A stretch of DNA of 64,000 nt, from assembly GCA_034440575.1 (NCBI GenBank), contig JAOTOL010001429.1, positions 559,501-623,500 on the forward strand. The letters run 5' to 3'. A model generated the notes under the pieces. The model ran no database searches. It was not told where the DNA came from and saw only the letters and a list, made by a program, of their open reading frames with translations. Positions 36,339-49,065 of this stretch are shown here, piece after piece (position 1 is the first letter of the stretch; each line of letters starts with the position of its first letter). The position numbers and the translations under genes were made by a program. This DNA is from Imbricaverruca yamaguchii (lineage: Eukaryota; Arthropoda; Thecostraca; Neoverrucidae).

Positions 36339-36894
36339 TATGTAACTGCGAGCAACAAATAGTGAGCCAATGGACCATCTTAGCCAAAATTCCACCAATT
36401 CGCCATTTCACCACGAATCGGCACGGATAATTGGGATGAAACGAACGCATTCCATACCACAATACAAATTCTGTATTGTCCAATTTCTTTTATAGTAATT
36501 TCAGCAAACTAATAACCCACTAGGGCATGCCGAAAATAAAAGATGCAATATATTCTCCAAATCATCCTAAAGGACACCATGCGGAACTATTCCTCATCGT
36601 GTGCGTCAGTCGCACCATGAGGAAGCATTCCTCGTGATTGCTCATAGTGTGCCTTGGATGGTCAGGAGAACTTCACACCGTGCAAATTCACCGCAAAGTG
36701 GTACCCAGTGCACACAGTGGCTGTGTGCACTTCTTACCCCAGTCGCCACACTCACTGTGCCGCCATTGCACATGGACATGCACATGTACATGCACATGCA
36801 CATGTACACGCAGAAATGCCACGAGCATATCCATGACGAAACGTATGGAAATTTAACAGCGTCTTCATTTGTGCTTGCAAATCACGTGACACAT

Positions 36895-37865
36895 GTGCAG
36901 TGTTGGTCTCAATGGAGAGGGCTGTGACACAGTGTTGGTGGCAATGTAGAGGGCAGTGGGACAGTGTTCGTCGCAATGGAGAGGATTGTGACAGAGTGTT
37001 GGTATCAATGGAAATGGCAGTGGCTGGTGGCGCAGTGTTGGTCTCAATGGAGAGGGCAGTGGCGCAGTGTTGGTCTCGATGGAGAGGGCAGTGGCTGGTG
37101 GCACAGTGTTGGTCTCAATGGAGAGGGCAGTGGCTGGTGGCACAATGTTAGTCTCAGTGGAGAGGGCAGCGACACAGTGTTGGCCTCAATGTAGAGGGCA
37201 ACGACACAGTGTTGGTCTCAATGGAGAGGGTAGTGGCTGGTGGCGCAGTGTTCATCTCAATGGAAAAGGCAACGACACAGTGTTGGTCTCAATGGAGAGG
37301 GTAGTGGCTGGTGGCGCAGTGCTGGTCTCAATGGAGAGGGCAGTGGCTGGTGGCGCAGTGTTGGTCTCAATGGAGAGGGCAGTGGCTGGTGGCGCAGTGT
37401 TGGTCTCAATGGAGAGGGCAGTGGCTGGTGGCACAGTGTTGGTCTCAATGGAGAGGGCAGTGGCTGGTGGCGCAGTGTTGGTCTCAATGGAGAGGGCAGT
37501 GGCACAGTGTTGGTCTCAATGGAGAGGGCAGTGGCTGGTGGCACAGTGTTGGTCTCAATGGAGAGGGCAGTGGCTGGTGGTTTGTGGGTGGCTGGTGGCG
37601 CAGTGTCGGTCTCAATGGAGAGGGCAGCGGCTGGTGGCGCAGTGTCGGTCTCAATGGAGAGGGCAGTGGCTGGTGGCGCAGTGTCGGTCTCAATGGAGAG
37701 GGCAGCGGCTGGTGGCGCAGTGTCGGTCTCAATGGAGAGGGGCAGTGGCAGTGTTGGTCTCAATGGAGAGGGCAGTGGCTGGTGGCGCAGTGTTGGTCTC
37801 AATGGAGAGGGCAGTGGCTGGTGGCACAGTGTTGGTCTCAATGGAGAGGGCAGTGGCTGGTTGCG
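36895..37865. repeat. 39-bp minisatellite, about 24 units
   Basis: TGTTGGTCTCAATGGAGAGG followed by GCAGTGGCTGGTGGCGCAG, 39 bp; shorter units lack TGGCTGGTG. A multiple of three, it gives open VLVSMERAVAGG-type frames on plus and antisense frames on minus. Confidence 0.95.
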
Positions 37866-38929
37866 CAGCACGCCGCTCAACCCCAGTACCCGCCAACTGG
37901 AGCACAATGTAGAAAGGCATTGCCTTGCCTCGTGCTTCTTTCGCAATTCATTCTCGTTTGAGAGATCCTGTTCGTTTGCATGATAATCTTGAGAAACCGA
38001 TGGAATATCTAACTTATTATTTTCAGCTACATTGATCAGCAAGGGAAGCTATGTATTCCGCTAAGCCCGTGACCGCTTACCCTGATTCGCTATGCACGAC
38101 TGCCTTAAACCGAAACTTAACAAATCTTAGGAGCTGCTGGATGGACCGGAAAACGATACCGTTGAGGGCCGGCCCTAGTTGTTCCAGTCCCAGCAGACGT
38201 TCGTTAGGCTATGATGTGGGAGGTGACGTAATGTGGTCGTATGGAAGAGCTGTGATGTCACAGGTGACACCAGGTGGTCGTATGGAGGAGCTATAATGTC
38301 ACAGGTAACGACTTATGATCACATGTAGCTATGGTTGAGATAAACGTATGAATCACCTGCATTAGCGATGGCTACATTGTTATAGTGATCAAAAATCAAT
38401 ATTGGAGGAGCTACTGCATGCGAGTGATATCATAACATCGAACTTATTTCGGGGTGAGAATGGGAGTGGTCTCTGGCGAGCATTATGGTTTTCCAAACAA
38501 AGGGAACATCTCATATGCGTAGCAACCAATGTTGCATCACAAATACATTTCGTCTGCGTCATAATGGCCTCAATGATGCATGCGGCATATTTGTCCTGTC
38601 TTAAACAATTTTCACTTTTCACTACTATGGGCTGTCTTCTCATGAAAGTAAAGTGTAGAGAAGAGAAAACATTGCTTTATCTTGCTTATATCGCTCACTA
38701 AAAAAAAGCCTCTAGTCTGAAACTAAAAGGCAAGCCCTTCATTCCCCGTACGAACTGGAAATGTTTGGAAGGACAGGTGGACGTGCAGAGTTGTGCGAGC
38801 CAGTGGTGCGATATTGAGCGCCGTCCGTGTCAGCAGCACGGGGTACCGGACAATAGCGCAGTGTGCGTGTGGCGACCAGTCTGCGGTGGCCTGAGCAGGT
38901 GTTCAACTACGGCTTTATTGATAGCCAAC
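37866..38929. other. Unique DNA, nothing recognised
   Basis: Short frames only. A GTCGTATGGA(A/G)GAGCT...GTCACAGGT word is repeated near 38237 and 38278. Confidence 0.55.
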
Positions 38930-39900
38930 CCGAGGACGTGCCTGCCTCAGAGCCGGCCTGGCTCTGACGACACCGGCTCTGTGTGCCGCCACCCAGAGGA
39001 CGTGCCTGCCTCAGAGCCGGCCGGGCTCTGACTACACCGGCTCTGTGTGCCACCACCCAGAGGACGTGCCTGCCTCAGAGCCGGCGAGCTGACTACGCCG
39101 CTTGCCGCCACCCAGAGGACGTGCCTGCCTCAGAGCCGGCCGGGCTCTGACTACACCGGCTCTGTGTGCCGCCACCCAGAGGCGCCCAGGGCGGAATTGT
39201 GCGCCCGGACGTGCCTGCCTCAGAGCCGGCCGGGCTCTGACTCCAGGCTCTGTGTGCCGCCACCCAGAGGACGTGTCTTCCTCAGAGCCGGCCGGGCTCT
39301 GACTATACCGGCTCTGTGTGCCGCCACCTAGAGGACGTGCCTGCCTCAGAGCCGACCTGGCTCTGACTATACCGGCTCTGTATGCCGCCAGCCAGAGGAC
39401 GTGCCTGCCTCAGAGCCGGCCGGGCTCTGACTACACCGGCTCTGTGTGCCGCCACCCAGAGGACGTGCCTTCCTCAGAGCCGGCCGGGCTCTGACTACAC
39501 CGGCTCTGTGTGCCGCCACCCAGAGGACGTGCCTGCCTCAGAGCCGGCCGGGCTCTGACTACACCGGCTCTGTGTGCCGCCACCCAGAGGACGTGCCTTC
39601 CTCAGAGCCGGGCCGGCCGGGCCCTGACGACACCGGCTCTGTGTGCCGCCACCCAGAGGACGTGCCTGCCTCAGAGCCGGCCTGGCTCTGACGACACCGG
39701 CTCTGTGTGCCGCCACCCAGAGGACGTGCCTTCCTCAGAGCCGGCCGGGCTCTGACTATACCGGCTCTGTGTGCCGCCACCCAGAGGACGTGCCTGCCTC
39801 AGAGCCGGCCTGGCTCTGACGACACCGGCTCTGTGTGCCGCCACCCAGAGGACGTGCCTTCCTCAGAGCCGGCCGGGCCCTGACGACACCGGCTCGGTAC
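38930..39900. repeat. 64-bp minisatellite, about 15 units
   Basis: CCAGAGGACGTGCCTGCCTC, AGAGCCGGCCGGGCTCTGAC, TACACCGGCTCTGTGTGCCG and CCAC, 64 bp. CAGAGCC-GGCCG-GGCTCTG is a dyad in most units. Confidence 0.95.
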
Positions 39901-40330
39901 GCCGCCACCCGGCCGCCATAATGACTGTGTGGATGCGCTAACTGATACGCGTCCGCGGGGGGCCGTTCCGATCCGCGCACAATCTACTAAGCTTAACCTA
40001 AGTGCCCCGACGAATCTCAGGCGCGTCTGGGCGAGCGTGTAGGCGTGGCGCGCCACAATGCGCACGGGCGCAGGCCGCTCGTCGGCCCGGTCACTGCGAC
40101 TGTAGCTGGCAGCCGGTATGGTGCCCCGGGGAGCCATAGCGGGCATTTTGTAGGCGCCGGCCCCATTGTCGGCACACATTTGACTGATTGGCCGGGCCGG
40201 CGGCGCTGGCTGCGGAGATTCGGCCGCCCGCCGGCCCACCCGCTCTTTGTGGCGATTGAGTGACAGTTTGTCAACGGGCGGCCGCCCGCCGCACCGAGAC
40301 GACCGCCGCCGGCGGGCAGCCGGCCTACCT
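39900..40330. promoter_or_regulatory. CpG-rich island between the 64-bp and 46-bp arrays
   Basis: Unique CpG-dense DNA with CCATTGTCGGC (40163-40173) and TGATTGGCCGGG (inverted CCAAT). Arrays start on both sides of it. No exon is recognised. Confidence 0.4.
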
Positions 40331-41600
40331 GCGGCCACCTAGAGAGGACCACTGACGAAGGAAGGTCTGCCTACCTGCTGACACCTAGAGAGGACCACTG
40401 ACGAAGGAAGGTCTGCCTACCTGCTGACACCTAGAGACGACCGCCGCCGGCGGGCAGCCTGCCTACCTGCGGCCACCTAGAGAGGACCACTGACGAAGGA
40501 AGGTCTGCCTACCTGCTGACACCTAGAGAGGACCACTGACGAAGGAAGGTCTGCCTACCTGCGGACACCTAGAGGACCACTGACGAGGAAGGCTGCTGAC
40601 ACCTAGAGAGGACCACTGACGAAGGAAGGTCTGCCTACCTGCTGACACCTAGAGAGGACCACTGACGAAGGAAGGTCTGCCTACCTGCGGACACCTAGAG
40701 AGGACCACTGACGAAGGAAGGTCTGCCTACCTGCGGCCACCTAGAGAGGACCACTGACGAAGGAAGGTCTGCCTACCTGCTGACACCTAGAGAGGACCAC
40801 TGACGAAGGAAGGTCTGCCTACCTGCTGACACCTAGAGAGGACCACTGACGAAGGAAGGTCTGCCTACCTGCTGACACCTAGAGAGGACCACTGACGAAG
40901 GAAGGTCTGCCTACCTGCTGACACCTAGAGAGGACCACTGACGAAGGAAGGTCTGCCTACCTGCTGACACCTAGAGAGGACCACTGACGAAGGAAGGTCT
41001 GCCTACCTGCGGACACCTATAGAGGACCACTGACGAAGGAAGGTCTGCCTACCTGCGGACACCTAGAGAGGACCACTGACGAAGGAAGGTCTGCCTACCT
41101 GCTGACACCTATAGAGGACCACTGACGAAGGAAGGTCTGCCTACCTGCTGACACCTAGAGAGGACCACTGACGAAGGAAGGTCTGCCTACCTGCTGACAC
41201 CTAGAGAGGACCACTGACGAAGGAAGGTCTGCCTACCTGCTGACACCTAGAGAGGGCCACTGACGAAGGAAGGTCTGCCTACCTGCTGACACCTATAGAG
41301 GACCACTGACGAAGGAAGGTCTGCCTACCTGCTGACACCTAGAGAGGGCCACTGACGAAGGAAGGTCTGCCTACCTGCTGACACCTAGAGAGGACCACTG
41401 ACGAAGGAAGGTCTGCCTACCTGCTGACACCTAGAGAGGACCACTGACGAAGGAAGGTCTGCCTACCTGCTGACACCTAGAGAGGACCACTGGCGCATGA
41501 CAGCCTGCCTACCTGCAGGCATTTAGAGAGGACCGCCGGTGAAGGAAGGTCTGCCTGCGGGCATGTAGGGACGACCGCCAGCGAAGCAAGGTCTGCCCAC
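40325..41600. repeat. 46-bp minisatellite, about 26 units
   Basis: CTGCTGACACCTAGAGAGGA, CCACTGACGAAGGAAGGTCT and GCCTAC, 46 bp (CTAGAGAGG at 40741 and 40787). The unit at about 40435-40490 carries CGACCGCCGCCGGCGGGCAGC, also present in the left flank at 40300-40320. The last two units (41500-41600) are diverged. Confidence 0.95.
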
Positions 41601-42194
41601 CTGTGGCAGCCGCACGCGCAGGGTGGCGTCGAGTACTGGAGACCCCACTGGCGGAGGAAGCCGCAGCAGACCGGCTGGTCTGATGCAAAGTGGCTTGACT
41701 GTTTAACTTGCCAAAACCCTTCAAATTAAACCGACCCCAAATCCCGCGATTTATATCCGAACCCCAGGGAATTTCCTTCCATGCCGAGCGCATTAAACGA
41801 GGTAGCTGCTTCAGCGAGCTCTAAATGTGCCAATGTGCGTCGGTGGTGAGTAGGCTGTCAAAATCACTTCTGCAATTGATAGGGGCCCTCATAGCTCAGC
41901 TCAAACGCAGCGCCAGAGATGTACATTGAGGACAGAAGCACACAGCTGTGGAGTTTGTGGGCATGCAACGAGTATCTATGTAATTGTAAGTTAAACCATA
42001 AAGGAGTTCAGAGAAGCCACCATTGTGTGTAGAGGACGGCCCACTGAAAGTGGAAGCAACGATATTCCTGTCTTTGTTCTTTTTGAAAAATGTAATGCGT
42101 CTGACGCGTCTACCTCTTGCCCAGATTCATCGCCTGATAAGGACAGAACCCGCAGTGTCTGCCGAAGGAGAGGCGACTGGATCCGCTGGCCTGA

Positions 42195-42770
42195 CACGAC
42201 CGGCTCCTCCGACCACCACCGGCTCCTCTGACCACCACCGGCTCCTCTGACCACCACCGGCTCCTCTGACCACCACCGGCTCCTCTGACCACCACCGGCT
42301 CCTCTGACCACCACCGGCTCCTCTGACCACCACCGGCTCCTCTGACCACCACCGGCTCCTCTGACCACCACCGGCTCCTCTGACCACCACCGGCTCCTCT
42401 GACCACCACCGGCTCCTCTGACCACCACCGGCTCCTCTGATCACCACGAGCTACTCTGACCACCACCGGCTCCTCTGACCACCACCAGCTCCTCTGACCA
42501 CCACCGGCTCCTCTGACCACCACCGGCTCCTCTGACCACCACCGGCTCCTCTGATCACCACGAGCTACTCTGACCACCACTGGCTCCTCTGACCACCACC
42601 GGCTCCTCTGATCACCACCGGCTCCTCTGACCACCACCGGCTCCTCTGACCACCACCGGCTCCTCTGACCACCACCGGCTCCTCTGACCACCACTGGCTC
42701 CTCTGACCACCACCGGCTCCTCTGACCACCACGAGCTACTCTGACCACCACCATCTCATCTGACCACTTC
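42195..42770. repeat. 19-bp minisatellite, about 30 units
   Basis: GCTCCTCTGACCACCACCG repeats every 19 bp. A variant block GATCACCACGAGCTACTCTG recurs at about 42440 and 42550, with a GACCACCACGAGCTACTCTG form near 42725, so larger blocks were copied. Three units make 57 bp, giving stop-free minus-strand frames. Confidence 0.95.
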
Positions 42771-44023
42771 CGGCGATCTGACACGAGGCGCAGGTCTAGA
42801 CTATCAGGGCGTGCCACGGCCACCAAGACACGGCCTTGTAAGTACGCGAGTCCCGTGTAAAAGACGCTCGAAAGAAGCCCGAAGAAAACGAGCCCAGTTG
42901 CGTGTAAAACTCAGACATAAAACCAAGTCCAAGATGAAGAATTACGGACCTTTTGTCCAATTGATCGCTTCCCGTCCTGGTAGCTGAGAAAAGTAACCTA
43001 TGTGTTGAGCTGTACGGAAATGGAGAAAACGCATGTTGTATGCATACATGTTATTATATACCTGTATGTTTACATCATACTTGGATGCAATGTGTCTAGC
43101 AAGGTAACCACGTTGATATGGTCCTCTGCCTGGGTCGTGAGTCTATATAGGGATGCCAAGGTGGTGATTGGTGGCTCTGTTTCTCTGGGAATTCATAATT
43201 ATTCACTACACTGGTAGGCATCATGTGTTCCTGGTGCTGTGTTGGAATTTCCAGCTACGTGTGTGCTTTCATTGTGGTAGGCAGAGCGGATGCAAAACTG
43301 TGGGTCTTGCGAATGTATAAAGGAAACAAGTGTGGTGTTAATCGTACTGGATGGAAATGCAATTGCCTTCTGCAATAAGCCTGGGCAGGTCTGGGCTACT
43401 AATACTGTAGTTTCACCGGAAATAATCAGTTGAGGAACGTGCGGGTATAATAATATCTCCTCTGAATACTGATAAATTATTGATAGTTTTTAAGGAATAG
43501 AATTCAAGTTCAGGGAGCGCTCAATTGGAAACATGTCATTTTAATACGAAATCTAATTCCCAAATGCAAAATACAACTGGATAAAAACGTACAATGTTTG
43601 GCGGACATGTCTGTACGAAAAGTCATTGGCTTTAAATGTTACCTAATGAAACATAATTTTACTCATGACCTCCGATATCATGCACAGTGTTTCACAAGAC
43701 ACCAAAATTACCCATTTACTTGTTCTGCTGCCCATATTCTATTGTTGAGTTTACACGCTATATTACCAAAACTAGCCAAAAGCACGATGAAAACCAATGA
43801 TTACTTGCCATGAAGGCCACCGCGACCTACCAACAAAGTTCCAACAATGTCGTGCCAGTTTTTGCGTTGCCGGCTCGATTATGGGTGTGGGGATGGGGAA
43901 GAGTCCCATTGCGAATGTTCTTTGATTTAATGTCATTTGGTCATTTGTCATCGCCTTATTTGTTTCAAGGCTTCTGCCGTGATGGTGGTTGTCTAGTTTT
44001 TATGTTGTAGTATTTCATTGAAC
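42771..44023. other. Unique AT-rich DNA, nothing recognised
   Basis: No frame above 75 codons and no motif. Confidence 0.6.
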
Positions 44024-44034
44024 ACGATGAGCTT

Positions 44035-44193
44035 AGGGCGTCGGTAGTTTAGCAGTTAAGCTGAACGTCTGGCACGATAGAGGTACGGGGTTCGATTCCC
44101 CGCGATGTCCGCTCTTCCTGCTGGGGTGAGAGGCAGGCGACGCCACATGGCCTCAGCTGCGGAGTGCGTCGTGAAAGCACAATCCAATCCAAT
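44035..44193 (+). mobile_element. tRNA-derived SINE, family B, with (AATCC)n tail
   Basis: A box TAGTTTAGCAG (44045-44055) and a perfect B box GGTTCGATTCC (44089-44099) in a 70-nt tRNA-like head. A unique body follows, then GAGTGCGTCGTGAAAGCAC and AATCCAATCCAAT. An 11-bp target-site duplication with one mismatch (ACGATGAGCTT / ACGGTGAGCTT) lies at 44024-44034 and 44194-44204. Its 3' segment shares AGTGCGTCGTGAA with family A. Confidence 0.9.
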
Positions 44194-45399
44194 ACGGTGA
44201 GCTTTCCGAAGACGAAGTAAGCGTGTGCGTCTTTCCAATGCTCTTTTATGCTACCTGCATTCTTGTCATTCATTGTTATTCTAGCATGTTTTATTTTGAT
44301 TGACTTTCAATTGTGGGTCAATAGGACAGGGTCGTCGGCGTGACCAACGCTAAGCTGTATCCATCGCCCACCAGAGTTTCGGTTGTGGTGACTATTGTTC
44401 CTCTGGAAAAAGAATGTAAACTTGTGGATCTTAACCTGCCACACAAACATATTTTGGCATTACTATAGCCTATGGCATTCACGAGATACGTTTTACACAG
44501 TTTTTACCCGAAAAAATGAGGTTGGGTTATATTTTTTAACATTACATAATTCATGACGCCTCACTTAAAGCACCATTATTGATTATATTTTCCCTGAGTG
44601 ACAGACAAAACTTTGACGGATTATAGAGCGGCGGCGCAGTTGAGCGGTGTTATTGTTGGTGGGCTGGCGGTTCTTGCGGTACATGGCTTCACTTGGCGAA
44701 CGACGTTTAGAAAGGGATTGCATGGTGGCACATATAGCCATCGTGCTCAGTAACTCATTTGCAGATTTACATTTGCATATGTGGAATATATTATTAACAT
44801 GGAAGGAAATTGTCGAAGCGCATTTTATTCTAGTGGGTCCTAACTTGTCTCTTCATCAATGACACAATAATCAGTGATCATTTATTGATCATTTGTGATT
44901 GCAACAGTGGATATGTATGAGCGTTTGTGTGCAAAAGTATGATTTTGAGTTGAGCATTTTCATTGTTGCCGAAAGTTAATTATTTGCAATCTGTGATCCC
45001 ACGCAACAAATCTGTTCATCGCCCTTCCAACGAATCCTCCCATCATCTTCCCGGGCAGGGTCGGATACTGGGGGCGCTGGAACATGTGCCCATATGGAAA
45101 GGTGCTCCTCCGGCCAGGCCAGGAATGACTGTCAGGGAACATCCCCCCCCCCTACTCAATGAATTTTGTTTTCATCCAAAACTCTTTCATGGGAAAATGC
45201 GCTCATTTGTTTGACGGAAAGGCACAAGGCTTTAGAATGCTCAAGTGAATCCCTCCCCCACACCCATCCCCAGCCCCGAATCAAAGAATAATTGTATTCC
45301 GCCGAGGAAATCTACCCCATGGGAATTCCTTGATTCGTGCCTCCTCGTGGATGAATTTCAGTGGAATCAATGGACGATCAGTCTTAAATGTATTTCAAA

Positions 45400-45489
45400 G
45401 GGAGCGAGTACTCCAAAGGTAAGGTATACGACTGCCAACTGAATGGCTGTGGGTTCAAGTCCCACCTGTAACTGTCAGCAAAAAAAAAT
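45400..45489 (+). mobile_element. Possible tRNA-derived fragment with A-rich end
   Basis: A perfect T-arm is visible: stem GTGGG (45449-45453), loop TTCAAGT, stem CCCAC (45461-45465), containing the B box GGTTCAAGTCC. An A-run follows (about 45480-45488). The upstream half does not fold into a clean tRNA and the A box is not convincing, so I call it a SINE-like relic and not a tRNA gene. Confidence 0.4.
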
Positions 45490-48129
45490 CGACTAGAGTC
45501 GCATGTACTTGCCTCCGATCCACACCCACGAGTTCACTGCGAATTGATGATACAGGTGAAATGAATACATGCAGTACACGTTAATCACATTAATCCATGG
45601 ATGACGAATAACACCCTACGAATACCACAGATGCGTGTTACGCCCACTTCACGCCCGCTCAGTTGTCTTGCTACATCTGGCAAGGAGAGCGCGATAATTG
45701 AGAAGATTCACCCAGGTCGCAATGATAATCAATGAGTAATTGCGTCATGCAATTTTGCTTTGATACTGTGTTTTTTTCCTCGGCAGCCGTTATGCATGCT
45801 ATGCTATTTTACCTTTTTTGTTGATACACTTGCAACTTCTGGGTGAAACGTTGATATATTTCCTATTTCAATGTATTGCTTGTGGACACGTTCAAATGAC
45901 GAAACTGTGTAAGGAAAATTGAAAAGTGTTAAGTTATTGGTTTATTTAGATCCGCGTCTTAGCTGAAGCACATATCACTAACATCACCATCTTCAGTCAC
46001 TTGTTTGGTTGCACGCAGGCGCAGATTGGGGCCGCGAAAAGAAAACACTTGCAGTTCCACAAAAATCACTTCCCTCCAGCTGAAGAGGACTCAACAGCTG
46101 TGCCGACACTACCTCTCAATTCAATCCATTCAAAACTCATCCGGCACTGCGCCGCTTTCGCCACGACAGTGACGACAAGCGCCGCGATGGGTGCAACCTC
46201 ACTCTGTGTATCGTTCAAATTGCCACGGCTCTTTCAGATCTCGCCATGTCAGCCACAGCGGCTCGACCGCCTACTAGGGCTCTTTCGATCCACGCTCACC
46301 CATCGGTCTAGCACTTGATCTCAGACAGGAAGTCAAACATCACGCCGGCTGAAATTTCTTTCAATGAACACGCTGCGAACAACCACAGAACTCTAGGCTT
46401 TTCCGCAATGCGCATTGAATATCAAGTTCGCAAATAGTGCTGTCTATGCGAGCAATTTGATGTACATAAATTTCACAAATATTTCCGTGAAATTATATTT
46501 TCACGACTGGACACATGCAGCACATTCAAAAGACAAGAAATGGCAATGCTTCACCCAGACGTTGCAGGTGCATTAGGAAAAAATGACGAGATAAGATAGC
46601 ATGCGTAGCAGAGCGAGAAAAACGGTGTATCAGTACAAACTGGGATGTTGCAATCTCTCATTTATTTTCACTGCAACCTGGGGTCACTCTTCTCAATTTT
46701 CATGCGGTAATTGCCAGATATAGCAAGCCGACCGAGCGGGCCTCAAGTGAGCATAGCACGCATGTGTGGTATTTTGCAGTGTGTTATACGGCATCAATGG
46801 ACTGACGTGGTTAGCGTGCATTGCATGCCACCATCGTTGTAAACACTTCAAGTCGTTCCCTAAGAATGAATAAGGTTGCTAAGCTCAGCAATTTACTGAA
46901 GATTCAGAAAGCACACAGGGGTGAGTGAGTGTTGCTGTGACCGATTCTAAACAGCTGCAAATACACTTTGCGGTTGTATTCTTCTATTCAATTTAGTTAT
47001 GGAATATTGATCTTTCTTTTTCTTATCTCGCCCAGAAATCGTATTGCCGTAACTTTATGAGAGGAAACTCGAGGAGCACATATTGAAAGGCACTTCCAAC
47101 ATATTCTTGCGAAAACTTGGGAACAGCACATGAATTTGTTTGACTGCTTATGTGATTTTAATTTGGAATTCAAACGCCCATACCGCCTTGTTTGCCTACC
47201 AAAATTGTTATTTTGGCCATAGTCATGTCAGGGACGGATCCACGGGCATCAATGATGGACACCAACTGACCGGCTTTACCAATGCGATATAGTTTACGTT
47301 ACCATTGAAAAGTTGGTTGTGATGTACTATTTCATGATACACTTGGCATATCCGATCCTGTGCTGCGCTTGAGAACCAATAAGCCAAGTTGTATATTATA
47401 AGATTGGGCATTCAGTGAAGATATGTTGGCATGCTATTTAAAAAGCGTAAAAGTTTGAATGTGGGAACTGGGCAGCCATTGGTCCACATCGATTCCGAGT
47501 TGATATTCAAAGCCGGTGACGTTGCCATGGGAATTTTACCTCAAGGGCGGATTCAGGATGTTTTCACAGTGGCCAATAATCGTGGCAACCTTCTCACTGA
47601 TGCCTCTGAAGATCCTCCCTAGAATAGTTTCCCGGCGACGCCTCTGGACAAGGACCTGCTTGTGGATACGGGTGAAGTGCTCGTGGCTCCTGCCAAGAAG
47701 CGGGCTGGGGTTCGGGAGGGTGTGGGTGCAGGGTTGAGCCACACCCTGCTCTCGCCAAGGGGACTACTTAGACCGAGCCTCATAGGTTCCGCCGCCGGTG
47801 ACCATCGTATGCTTCTAGTCTTCAACTGGACGATCTCTTCACGTGAAGACAGCAGGAAGAGATATGATATGAATCACAGCAGCACAATAGCAGTGGGTCC
47901 ACAGCGTTTTCAGATTGATGTCACGACCATCGTCAACATTGGAGGGTAGATGTCGTCATACATCCTCAGCGGTGCCTTCTGGTGACGTCACAGACTCTCA
48001 TTGGTCAGGTCACGGCGGCGAATGGGAGCGATCTGTGACCGCGGCGGGGCTTGTACGCTTTGTATGCCGGTAGTCAGCGATATAGACTGGTGGAATTCTG
48101 ATTTGTCACGATGTCTGTCGGCGGGTTTG
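45490..48129. other. Unique DNA, nothing recognised
   Basis: Frames of 105 codons (46001-46318) and 95 codons (47662-47949) show no known domain. GGACGGATCCACGGGC (47232) resembles a common transposon-end word but is isolated. Confidence 0.55.
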
Positions 48130-48175
48130 GTGTTGCCACATGACCGAGGTCACGACCGAGGTCATGTGGCAACAC
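48130..48175. repeat. Perfect 16-bp inverted repeat at the edge of the 75-bp array
   Basis: GTGTTGCCACATGACC (48130-48145) and GGTCATGTGGCAACAC (48160-48175), 14-nt loop. The loop-side GACCGAGGTCA words belong to the array unit that begins right after. Confidence 0.95.
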
Positions 48176-49065
48176 TGGAGCCGATCACCTGACCGAGGTC
48201 CCGGTGTCAGAGGTCAGAGGCTGCTGCCCTGCCGCTGCAGGAGGCACCACTGGTGCCGACCGCCTGACCGAGGTCACGGTGTCAGAGGTCAGAGGCTGCT
48301 GCCCTGCCGCTGCAGGAGGCACCACTGGTGCCGACCACCTGACCGAGGTCACGGTATCAGAGGTCAGAGGCTGCTGCCCTGCCGCTGCAGGAGACACCAC
48401 TGGTGCCGACCACCTGACCGAGGTCATGGTATCAGAGGTCAGAGGCTGCTGCCCTGCCGCTGCAGGAGGCACCACTGGTGACCCCGAGGTCATGGTGAGG
48501 TCAGAGGCTGCGCCCTGCGTGAGCACTGGTGCCGACCGCCTGACCGAGGTCACGGTATCAGAGGTCAGAGGCTGCTGCCCTGCCGCTGCAGGAGACACCA
48601 CTGGTGCCGACCACCTGACCGAGGTCATGGTATCAGAGGTCAGAGGCTGCTGCCCTGCCGCTGAGGAGAATGTTCAGAGGTCAGAGGCTGCTGCCCTGCC
48701 GCTGCAGGAGGCACCACTGGAGCCGACCACCTGACCGAGGTCATGGTATCATAGGTCAGAGGCTGCTGCCCTGCGCTGCAGGAGGCATCACTGGTGCCGA
48801 CCACCTGACCGAGGTCATGGTGTCAGAGGTCAGAGGCTCCTGTGTAGAGGTAAGGCTGCTGCCCTGCCGCTGCAGGAGACACCACTGGTGCCGACCACCT
48901 GACCGAGGTCATGGTGTCGAGGGGCCGGTCAGAGGCTGCTGCCCTGCGCTGCAGGAGGCACCACTGGTGCCGACCACCTGACCGAGGTCATGGTATCAGA
49001 GGTCAGAGGCTGCTGCCCTGCCGCTGCAGGAGACACCACCGGAGCCGGCCACCTGACCGAGGTCA
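48176..49065. repeat. 75-bp minisatellite, about 12 units, with AGGTCA half-sites
   Basis: GTATCAGAGGTCAGAGGCTG, CTGCCCTGCCGCTGCAGGAG, ACACCACTGGTGCCGACCAC and CTGACCGAGGTCACG, 75 bp (GTATC at 48354 and 48429). Each full unit has two AGGTCA words 9 bp apart across the unit junction. Confidence 0.94.
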
